A DNA stretch of 64,000 nucleotides, taken from NCBI GenBank assembly GCA_956465555.1, contig OY101116.1:310001-374000 (forward strand), given 5' to 3'. The stretch comes from Nitzschia sp. pyKryTriq1 (Eukaryota > Bacillariophyta > Bacillariophyceae > Bacillariales > Bacillariaceae). A program made the translations under genes and the position numbers. The number at the start of each line of letters is the position of its first letter. The stretch's first letter is position 1. The notes beneath the pieces were generated by a model, which did not search any database, was not told the origin of the DNA, and was given only the letters and a program-made list of their open reading frames with translations. Shown in pieces: positions 1 through 8,961 of the stretch.

Positions 1-169
1 CGACGAGAACTGACTTCTCGTATTTTTCCACAGATGCCTCCTGACTGCAGCCGTCAATTTACACCTTGCTTTCATTGTATGTACCTTATATTATTGCTGT
101 GGGGCCGTTGGTGTTGATTCGAAAAAAGCAATACCACCGCCTGCAGTAGAGCTTTTGTGACCTTGTGTC

Positions 170-491
170 TGTTGAAGCAAGTGGCTATTTACAACTAATC
201 TGGAATCCAATAAAGATACCCACTTGATTGTTGCAATAGTCCACTGCGATCTGATATTTCATGCAAATCGGATTATTAAATTTTTATGTTCCTATCCGAT
301 GATATCTTCCTTGTTTCACGTTTCACTTGTTTCTTCTCCAAATAATGGTTGGTCGATAGACAATATCTTTCTTTCTTACGTTGATGTCTCATACCACCAT
401 AGATCATATGTATGTATACTGCCTTCATACCTTGGTATGGTCGGTGTCCGACCAGTTTACTCAACACACTCCTGTGGGATGGGCTTCAACA
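170..491 (-). repeat. Probable LTR of a Ty1/copia element (fossil)
   Basis: The interval is bounded by the 8-bp inverted repeat TGTTGAAG (170-177) and CTTCAACA (484-491), the usual TG...CA form of LTR ends. It directly follows the end of the copia pol relic on the minus strand. A purine-rich stretch containing GGGGCTGAAGGA lies just before it, where the polypurine tract is expected. The partner LTR is not in the window, so the boundaries are inferred from one copy only. Positions 1-169 hold nothing recognisable. Confidence 0.5.
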
Positions 492-492
492 T

Positions 493-1632
493 CTAGTCCT
501 TCAGCCCCAGGATAGCCCTACGGAACTTGTGGAACGCAGCTCCTTGTAGAGGCTTAGTAAAAAAATCAGCAGTCATTTCAGTGGTGGGACAGTACTCCAC
601 AGTCACGTCCCCATTGGCGATCCTATCCGCCACGAAGTAGTACCTGATATCGATATGTCGGGTTCTCTTACTGCTTGATGCCAGCCCGTTCTTTTCCAGT
701 AGCATGGCGCTCTGGTTGTCTTGATACACTGTGCTTGGGCCAACGTCATACCCTTGCTCCAGCATGAAGTTTTTAGTCCAAATGACTTGTCCGAGCACAT
801 CGTCAACGCCCACTAGTTCAGCTTCAGTGGAACTCTTGGTGTTCAACTTTTGTCGAATCGAGGTTGAGTATGCCGAACCCGTACCTAGAGACATCGTACC
901 ACCTGTGTGGCTTTTCATATCGTGGTGCACTGCAAAGGCTCCATCTATCCACCATTTGATTATCAAGGCTTTGTTAGCTGATAGTCTCAGTACTAAATCG
1001 AGCGACCCATCCAAATATCTCATTGTACGTGACAGCTTCTTCCAATCATCTTCGTCTGGTTCCTTCACCCGAGTGCTTAGATACGCAACTGCTGTCTGGA
1101 TATCGGGTCTCCCACGTTTGCAGAGGAATAGTAGCTTCGCAGTTATGTGGTGGTACTGGTTTCCGATTTCGGTGGGTAGCTTCGGGCAGTCCTTGTTCAC
1201 GGTGAAAAGGTGGTTCCCAGCTGGGGTGGCTGAATTGCCGCGCATACAATCGGGGGCCTCGTCGAGCATCTTGGTGATGTAGTCCCTCATGTCGATCGAT
1301 ACGAAACCGTCTTCGGTGTAGTCAATAACCATTCCGAGGTAAGGATGTCTCTTCCCGAATGTAACTTGTATTGGAGCTTCCTTCCCATATACGTCATTGA
1401 GTTTCTTCAGTAAGCCTTTGACCACACTCAGTTCCATGTGCGAGATCTTCAAGTCATCCACGTGCCAAAGGACAGTAATTTGCTTTCCGTTCACCACTTT
1501 GTTCATTACGCAACGATCGTACTTATTCATGGTGAATCCCCACTTAATGAGGTTTGCGGACAGGTCTTCCCAAAAAAGCATGGCTGCGCGCAGTGTCCCG
1601 TAGAGTGCCTTCCGGAGTTCCGCATACAACAC
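493..1632 (-). mobile_element. Ty1/copia pol relic: reverse transcriptase end plus RNase H
   Basis: The translation carries hallmarks of diatom copia (CoDi-like) polyproteins. In order these are the HVDDLK reverse-transcriptase palm motif, a YLGM block, and RNase H blocks containing TKSSTEAE, YQDNQSAM and a TRHIDIRYYF-type segment near the C-terminus. Only the 3' part of pol is present; gag, protease, integrase and most of the RT lie outside or have been lost. The element is therefore a truncated, broken fossil on the minus strand, followed by a candidate LTR. Age cannot be judged without a second LTR. The family assignment is secure, the sub-lineage is not. Confidence 0.9.
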
Positions 1633-2660
1633 GGTCTTGCCGTGTAGCCTTGAACGAAGGAGAAGTCAAATTCGTCCACAACATTACCTTGGCGAAGACC
1701 CAAGAAGGCTTCGTCTTGGTAGGTGTTACTGGGTTGGGTCACCTCGGGACTTTTCTCACCATCACCGCGAACACCCAAACCCGAAACCGATACCAAGAGA
1801 GACGACCGATGAACCTCATAAGATCATCGAGTCAACCTCGGTATCGCAAATCCCAACTTCGGAATTCTAGATTAATTAGCTTTAAAAACCCGCCCGCCAT
1901 CCCTTCACACCTTGACAAGGACGAGGCAAGGAGATGTACCCAAGGGTATCCCCGAGAGAGGACGATCCTGCTACGCAAATCGGAATCGATCAGGGGCATA
2001 GGCCAACGAATTATTTCACTAACAGTACTATACCATCGGTCTACAGTGTCCGAGAGAGTTGAGGGTTTGTTGGCGCCTGCGCCATCAGAAGTCGGTACCG
2101 GTACGGTCCGAGTGGTCGAAGCGGTCATGAGCCGGCCGCGGACATACTGACTGTACGAGTACTCGTACAGTACACACGTACGGTGACGGAAGACTACTGT
2201 TACCGCAGCACTGGTAGAGAGCTTCCATCTCTCTACTCTACTAAAGACTACTCACTTGTATAGTGCTACCTTTGCTCTACTAGCTACTAGTAGAGAGAGA
2301 GAGAGAGAGAGAGATTATTAGTAGAGAGTCTACTGTCTCAACTCCAGAGAGGGTAGAGACATCACGTACTCATACCGGTACATTACAACAATTACATTAT
2401 TATCAGATGCCTTGAAACTTTTGGCACTATTACCACTGTAAGTCTACTAGTGAGCGACCAGTCGTTCTCTCAATTCCTCAAGCCAAATTAAAATTGCGAT
2501 ATCTTTTCTCTTCCCAAATCATAATATTATACAACGAATCATCACCACCATCAACGTTCGGCACGAGGCTTCAAGTTGGAAGGTCGGATGGATCGACAAA
2601 CAATGCCGCACTTCTTCCATTGTGACAAGTCTGGTCGTAGTCAACTCAATGACTGACTGC
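1633..2660. other. Gene-free spacer
   Basis: No convincing coding region. It holds a GA dinucleotide run near 2292-2315, many short CTACT/AGTAG stretches, and two TACCGGTA palindromes (2096-2103 and 2373-2380). It separates the copia relic from the 3' end of the telobox-Myb gene. Confidence 0.6.
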
Positions 2661-4480
2661 TCATTCTTCTGTCAAGAGATCCTCTGGGATTTCGCCCTTC
2701 CGACGCATGGTACGAAAACAGTCCTGAAGACGAAGCAACGAAAGAAAACATGAGCTCAATGTATCAGTATGTATGATAAGTACGTGGTGGTACTGGATAG
2801 TACGTAGGGAACAAAGTCTTACCTTGATTTGACCACTGGTGCGGAGTTCAAACAATACGTCGTACTTCTCCTTGATGATAGCCCATTTGGAAAGACCATA
2901 GGAGCGAATTCCCTCAATGATGGCATTCTTTTCTTCCGCCGACCACGGGCGTTTGCCTTGATACTTCTTCTCCTGGCTTTTGCGTGCTTTCTTCCTGTTG
3001 GGAGAGTACATCTCGTCGTCATCGTCAGGAAGAGCTTCGCGCACAGGAAGCCTGCTCAAATTGTACGTTGGGTCTCGGGTTGGATCATCGGAACTGACCT
3101 CTTCGTCTTTTTCACTATCATTGTCAAATTCCAGACGGGTGGCTGTTTGTTTCCTCTTGTATAAATCAGATCCCGACCGTCGAGAACGACGCCGGGAATT
3201 CGAGCTTTGTGTTGTTGTTGTTGTTGTTGTCGCTCGAGCAGCACGGCCACGATTTGGACTGGAGGAATGACCAGCGCGCACCAAAGCGTTTGCTAGACGA
3301 AGGCTTTCTTCGAGTGGATCCTCGCCCTCGTGCCTCAAGACGTGGCGAGCTTCTCGGAGCCTCATCAGAGCGTCGGCAGACTTTTCTCCGACGACCACCT
3401 CGTCCGGATAAAAGAAAGAGAGCAACCTTGGCTCTTCAAAGCTGTCATCCACCCATTCACTCATCAATACTTCCACGCGCTCATCAAATCCAACAAAAGA
3501 GAGGGGCTTTTGCTTGAATACCTTGCGAAGCTCCCCAAGCGTTTTCAACGACGGAGCTGCTGCCGCCTTCTTGTCGTTGTCGTCATTCTCAACCTTTTCT
3601 TCGAATATTTTACGAATAAGTTGATCTTTGACAGCATCATCTTCCTCTGCCAACGCCGTTCGCCTTGACAATAATACGATGAAATGAAGCAAAAGTGAGT
3701 GTTGGAAAGGTCCAAAGACGTAAACTCCCCGGTGATTGATTGATTCCCTTACCAGAGTTTCTCGACGGACTTTCTGTGGATCTTGGGATACTCACCATCC
3801 CCCATTTCCTCATTATCCAGTTGTTCGGTCAACTTGGCCCGAATGGGAGCGATCGCCTTGTGCACTTTGATGTATCGGATAATCTTGTCAACTTTGGTGG
3901 TAAATATTTCCATCCCGCCACGTTCTTCATCGATCGTAGCGTCCTCGGCATCCGTGGGAGGAGAGGCGGCATAGTCCTTGCGCGTCATGCTTTCGGCAAT
4001 CGCCTGCAGGTAGCCGGAGAACATGTCCCAGTCATCTTCTTTCCATGCAGTGAGCGGGGAGGAGGCTGGAAATCCCTCCAATCCAGGAATGACTTCGTCC
4101 TCAGAGCTGCCGTCGCCGCCGGATGCTGCTTTGGCGCGGGCCAGGATGAAGAGAATATTACCAATCATGTGGCGGTGGTGGATTTCTCCATACTGAACAT
4201 CCTTGAGTGGAAAGATATCATAGAGTTGCTGGAAACAGATAATAGCGATAACGGGCGGCGGGTGAGAGGATGTGACGTTATAGGTAGACTACAAGTAGAC
4301 GCAGCGAGCGTCATTGCTTCTTATTTGGAGAACTAGAGGAGGATGGCACGAAATCTTTTTTCGTACCTGAAAGGCGCTGAAGTATTCGAGGCGTTCTTGT
4401 CCATCGCTGAACGCTACTCGATCACCGGCTACAGACAATAGAGGCTGCAAGTAGGATACTAAAATGTTGTTGGCCGCCAT
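2661..4480 (-). CDS. Telobox Myb protein, telomere-repeat-binding-factor-like
   Basis: Four exons read by eye: 4480-4367, 4228-3753, 3663-2823 and 2723-2661. All have GT-AG borders and the frame is kept, giving about 497 aa. The C-terminal ~60 residues (about 432-490) form a single Myb/SANT domain starting KRPWSAEEKNAIIEG, with conserved Trp (W of RPWS and W of LSKWAII) and an IKDCFRTMRRKG third helix completed across the last intron. A C-terminal single Myb is the layout of TRF/telobox proteins, which bind double-stranded telomeric repeats. The N-terminal ~160 residues look helical and could be a dimerisation region, but no TRFH domain can be proven. The middle is acidic and Ser/Arg-rich. 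The start is the ATG at 4480; an upstream in-frame TTG was ignored. A TTAGGG tract lies just upstream. An ordinary single-Myb transcription factor is the alternative. Confidence 0.75.
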
Positions 4481-4488
4481 GGTCACCA

Positions 4489-4512
4489 AGGGTTAGGGTA
4501 GGGTTGGGGTTA
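4489..4512. promoter_or_regulatory. Telomere-repeat-like (telo-box) tract
   Basis: On the plus strand this tract reads AGGGTTAGGG followed by TAGGGTTGGGGTTA. That is about four degenerate TTAGGG units ending 8 bp upstream of the ATG of the telobox-Myb gene. On the gene's strand it reads as CCCTAACCC. It therefore lies in the 5' leader or core promoter of a gene whose product is predicted to bind this very repeat. A regulatory role is inferred only. Confidence 0.55.
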
Positions 4513-5251
4513 CGAAGAAGAATGGGATCTAGATTTTCGTGCCCGCCATTGTCGATCTGCAAGCTGTGCGAGAGGTGTTCGGAGAGAGAGCGGGAGCAAA
4601 GAGTTCGGTCTTTTCTACGTGGGAATTGGTAGTGATCTACGACGTGGAATTGTCCGTTAGAACGTCCATTGACATTCAGTTCAAAAAATAATCATGATCC
4701 GACCGGACCGGCCCGGACCGGACCTGACCGATCATTGACCGAACCTTTTTGTGAGCTCGGCCGGCGCGACCTGGCGCCTGCGAACTCTTCATGCACTTTT
4801 GGGGCGAAGAACGCATGCAAGATATGAGCCAGCAACGCGGCATCACGTCAAATTGACGAAGAAGGAAGGTACGGTAGCCTGCAAAAGGACGCGTTTCCGT
4901 CCTACTACTGTAACTGTACCGGTACCGGTTCTGTACGAATTCTCTGCAGTATCTTTACAACCATGCAGGTAGTTACTCGTAGTTCGATGCGATCAGCATT
5001 TCGTCCTCACTAACTACCAGTACTCTCCCAACTGCCAGGTAGCAGAGCCATCATAGTTCACAACAACAAGAACAAGAACAAGAACAATAACAATAACAAT
5101 AAAAAGCTGAACCAAAACAACAACAACGAAAGCAGAGCATCCCTTTTGCCTGATGTTAAAATTAAAAAATCACAACCAACACAAAACACAAACAAAGAAT
5201 CCGCAAAAATAACGAGAACACTACATCCACATCCACAACAATAACAACAAA
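4513..5251. other. Divergent promoter region with A/C-rich leader
   Basis: Shared 5' region of the telobox-Myb gene (-) and the Cys-rich membrane protein (+). It contains a TACCGGTA palindrome (4917-4924). From about 5050 to 5251 the plus strand is almost only A and C, with AAC/CAA triplets repeated, and very few G or T. This is probably an unstructured 5' leader of the downstream gene. No ORF here is credible. Confidence 0.5.
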
Positions 5252-8089
5252 ATGCTACCGATGATTCTCAGTTCCTTGATGATTATGGCTTCGGTCGCCT
5301 CTGCTTCCAATCCGCTTCCCAGTTGGTATTCGGTAAGCCCCCCTGGCGCCTCGGTAGTTGTGAAATCCTCCACGACGATTGCGGAGCGGATCTATCTCGT
5401 AGGAGAACAACCACAGCAGCAAAGCGCTACAAGTAATTGCTGGGTGAGCATGCTCGACAGTATCGACGATGACTTAGAATATCTTGGAGCCGATTCCTTT
5501 CGTTCTCCGGTGGCGAGTACGATGGGAGTCAATAGCAAGGCCAGCCCTTCCCTACAACAACAACAGTCTTTCCAATCCGAGAACACTCGCTGTTCTCTGG
5601 TAGCCGCAGGGGAACTACACGGGGAACTTGTACTATTGGGAGTCGAAGACAATTTGGAACTGGGAAGCGCCTTTTCTCAAGTCTTTGTGAAAGTCGGCAT
5701 GAGCACCGATAACATCCTCCTCGTTCCATCGCCTGGCGTCCCTGTTGGCCTTTTGACGGATAGCCGCAGCAACATGATTGTTGTGGCGTCGGTCGCTATG
5801 AACGGACCACGAAACATTCAAGATCTTTACTTGCACGCCTATCGCATGGTGGGAGATCGATCGGCGGAATTGCTGTTGGTGTGGGAACAGTTCTTGGATG
5901 ATCTAGTCAGCCCGGAGGAATCGTTTACGTTTGCGGGCATGGCCATGTCGTCGGGAGTCTTGACTGTGGCCGGAAGCACCGGAGGAACTCCCAACCTTTC
6001 CTCTTCGTCGTCGTCATCGTCATCGAGTACTCCCATGGACAAGAGTATGTTTTCGTGGTATGCCAAGTTTGCCGATGCCTTTGTCGTGCAGATGGAAGCG
6101 AGCACAGGACTATTGAATAACGTAGAGGATCCCTTGACACGGTTGCACCGTCCCAACGACCTAAACGAACATGCCTACGGCATGTGTCAAGATCCCAACG
6201 ATGAAAATATCGCCTATATTGTGGGTCAAGTTGTCAGTGAGAACGATTCGCGACAAGGTGACCTGGGCTACCCCACAGGAGTGCCCCAAGTGACCAAGAT
6301 CGAGCTCAATCCATTCCAAGTGGTTTGGTCCAGCTCCTTGGAAGATCTGCAATCAACATCATCATCGACGATGGTTGAACCTTTTCCTTCGTACTTGGCA
6401 TTGCAGCACTGTGTTGTCTCATCGGAAACGGGAGATTTGTTTGTAGCAGGGACTTCCTCTCCAGATCTTCCCTCTCGTTTCAGTTCCCTCCCGATCATTA
6501 CTGATCCCGATGAACCGGAACCCTCTACACGTCCCTTGTTTCCGGAAGATGGTTTGGACAGTCCTATTGACCTTAACGATGCCGCCAACCCTATCGCCTG
6601 CTCGGGAGGCAAGATCTACAATGAATTCTTTGGTGAATGTGCTTGTCCCGAGGGCGAAGAGGAAGAATTTTTCACGGGTGTGTGCTTCCCAGAATTGTCG
6701 CCTTGTTTGCACCACCCTTGTGGACCAGACAAGATCTGTGTGCATATTCCTGCCCCTGCCGGAGACCCCTTTCCTGGCGAGGATGCGTCCTACACTTGCA
6801 CTGGCAGCAGCAGCAGCAGCAGCAACAACAATAATAATCCCGCCATCCCCACGAATAGTATCAGTACCAGCTGTTCTGGTGGAAAGGTCTACGATTCGTT
6901 CATTGAAGAGTGCATCTGCCCCGGAGACATGGACGAGGAATCATTCACTGGCAGGTGCTACCCCATGGACTCGCCGTGTTTGGACCAACCCTGTGGCGAG
7001 TTTCAAGTATGTGAGCATGTGGATCCGGAAGACGAGTTTGGTGTCGCCGAATATTGGTGCCGTGACGCCCCATCCAGAACAAGACGAACAAGACAACTTG
7101 CCGATACTCTTGATTTTGCGAGCAAGGGGAGCCTGTTGGTTCCTACGGAAATTGTCGTGGCCAAGATCTCTCCCAGCACTGCCGAGATTCTTTGGTCCGA
7201 AACTTTGGATAGTGACCTGTCTTATGAACAATTGACCGGACTCCAAATTGACCACTTTTCGCAGCATCCTCTGGTCATTGGAAATACGTTCAACATCAAC
7301 GAAGATGGTACCTCGGAAGCCTTTATCATGACCCTGCATTCCGACAATGGCTCAGTCATCCAACAGCAGGAAGGAGAAGGAGAAGGAAGCCCTTTTGTAC
7401 CACCCTCTGTGGAACCATTCGGTGATGATTGCACGGGTGGCAAGATCTTTGATGAATTCTTTGAAGAATGCGCATGTCCCGAGGGCGAGGAGGAAGAGTT
7501 CTTTACGGGTGTGTGCTTCCCCGAAGCGTCGCCTTGTTTGGACCAACCCTGTGGACCGGACGAGATCTGTGTACATGTTCCTGCCGAATTTGGTGATGCC
7601 ACTTTCTCGTGCCAGGAAGGAGGATTGAATAGTAACAACGACGCTCCAGACCTGGCCGATCCAATTTGGATGCACCAAGACACCCAAGAGGAATTTGGTT
7701 CACCACCTACTACTACTAGTAGTACGTTGGCAAAGCAGAACCAAGACATGGAAGAGGAAGACAGCTCCAACATTAGCAGCAGCACGAAGCAAATCTTGAC
7801 TATCGTCTTTGGTGTCATTGGCGGCATTTTGGTCTGTTGCTTTCTTTCCGTGACTTGCATCAAGGCCAATAAACGCCGACGAACGGAAAACAACCAAAAG
7901 CGTGTCATGAACATATTTTCCTATCTACATCCTTTTGATGTAGATGATATTGATATTCGCAAGAGTCCCGCCGGAGGATTCCTGGGAACCTACAAGAATG
8001 ATCTGGCCCATGGCGAAAATGGTGCTGGGGCGGGCGCCGCCGACAGTAGCATCAGTAGCAGTGATGGCGATCAGCAAAAACTAGTGTAG
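5252..8089 (+). CDS. Secreted/type I membrane protein with three Cys-rich EGF-like repeats
   Basis: Single exon, 945 aa. Residues 1-18 form a signal peptide (MLPMILSSLMIMASVASAS). Residues about 40-430 contain recurring blocks such as YLVGEQ, AYIVGQV and LFVAGTSS, suggestive of beta-propeller blades. Three related Cys-rich units start CSGGKIYNEFF (about 450), CSGGKVYDSFI (about 540) and CTGGKIFDEFF (about 727). Each has the pattern ECxCPxxxxEExFTGxCxPxxSPCLxxPCG and then a variable EGF-like end. A further propeller-like stretch separates units 2 and 3. One transmembrane helix (about 848-868, ILTIVFGVIGGILVCC) is followed by a basic KANKRRR stop-transfer and a ~75-aa cytosolic tail. Surface adhesion or receptor use is inferred; the ligand is unknown. 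Confidence 0.8.
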   Translation: MLPMILSSLMIMASVASASNPLPSWYSVSPPGASVVVKSSTTIAERIYLVGEQPQQQSATSNCWVSMLDSIDDDLEYLGADSFRSPVASTMGVNSKASPSLQQQQSFQSENTRCSLVAAGELHGELVLLGVEDNLELGSAFSQVFVKVGMSTDNILLVPSPGVPVGLLTDSRSNMIVVASVAMNGPRNIQDLYLHAYRMVGDRSAELLLVWEQFLDDLVSPEESFTFAGMAMSSGVLTVAGSTGGTPNLSSSSSSSSSSTPMDKSMFSWYAKFADAFVVQMEASTGLLNNVEDPLTRLHRPNDLNEHAYGMCQDPNDENIAYIVGQVVSENDSRQGDLGYPTGVPQVTKIELNPFQVVWSSSLEDLQSTSSSTMVEPFPSYLALQHCVVSSETGDLFVAGTSSPDLPSRFSSLPIITDPDEPEPSTRPLFPEDGLDSPIDLNDAANPIACSGGKIYNEFFGECACPEGEEEEFFTGVCFPELSPCLHHPCGPDKICVHIPAPAGDPFPGEDASYTCTGSSSSSSNNNNNPAIPTNSISTSCSGGKVYDSFIEECICPGDMDEESFTGRCYPMDSPCLDQPCGEFQVCEHVDPEDEFGVAEYWCRDAPSRTRRTRQLADTLDFASKGSLLVPTEIVVAKISPSTAEILWSETLDSDLSYEQLTGLQIDHFSQHPLVIGNTFNINEDGTSEAFIMTLHSDNGSVIQQQEGEGEGSPFVPPSVEPFGDDCTGGKIFDEFFEECACPEGEEEEFFTGVCFPEASPCLDQPCGPDEICVHVPAEFGDATFSCQEGGLNSNNDAPDLADPIWMHQDTQEEFGSPPTTTSSTLAKQNQDMEEEDSSNISSSTKQILTIVFGVIGGILVCCFLSVTCIKANKRRRTENNQKRVMNIFSYLHPFDVDDIDIRKSPAGGFLGTYKNDLAHGENGAGAGAADSSISSSDGDQQKLV

Positions 8090-8961
8090 ACCGACTACTA
8101 GTAGTAGCCTACTGGAGTAGAGGAGTCGTCTACTTCTCGTGGAAAAGGTCTACTAGCTACTTGTAGTAATATATAATTTTATTTTATTTTCGAAAAACAA
8201 AGTCATCGGAGCAGCAGACAGACAGTGCGATGCCTCTTGGTGTAGTCATTCTAAGAATAATAATCTAGTAGCTACTCTAGTATTCTAAACTCATCATAGT
8301 ACGAATGATCTAAATCTTTCGTCTCTCTTCTGCTGGATCTCGGACGCGAAGCTACTATTAGAGAGCAGAGCAAGTTCTTTAATTTCTGTTCTATCTGATC
8401 CTGTGGGTGGTACGTATGAGTAGGTCTCTCCCTCTCCCTCTCTGATTTGGTACCGGCTAGTAGTACGGTAGGGGAGGAGGGCACTCTCTCTAGAGCTAGA
8501 GTAGAGAGTGGACGAAAGTAGAGAGACGGTATTGAGATTGAGACTATGAATACTACTACTACTAGTACGACCGCACTTTATTATTTTTGAACTCATTCGA
8601 CTCACTCGATCGTCATGTCGATTAAAAATGAAACACACATGTTGTTCGGAATAATCCGGGGTTTCCTTATTTATTGATCCTGCGCTTAGTAAGAAAAATA
8701 CTATGACGAAAAAAGTTCGCGCCTGATGCGATGCATGATGCTCCGTCCCGTTTTCTCCCCTCTTGAAGAAGAATCGCATTCATCATCATATGTCATTTAT
8801 AATCTAAAGTATCCGGCAACGGCCGTCCTATTATTATCTCGCCGTCGTCGTTGCCGCTTCGTCGCTGTGGTGCATGAGGTTTTATTGTTGCGACGAGACG
8901 CTCCTCTTATAAAACATATTATTGAGTACAGTACAGGATAAGGCAAGAAACAAGCATCATC
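8090..8961. other. Gene-free spacer
   Basis: No credible gene. Contains CTACTAGTAG-type short palindromes just after the upstream stop codon, a CTCTCC-rich run near 8424-8443, and a TACTACTACTAGTAC run near 8550-8565. It probably holds the 3' end of the upstream gene and the promoter of the OSCA-like channel. Confidence 0.5.

Noticed and set aside
2661-4480. Chromatin SANT-domain subunit as identity for the Myb gene
   Set aside because: A single Myb at the extreme C-terminus fits the telobox/TRF layout better, though this stays open.
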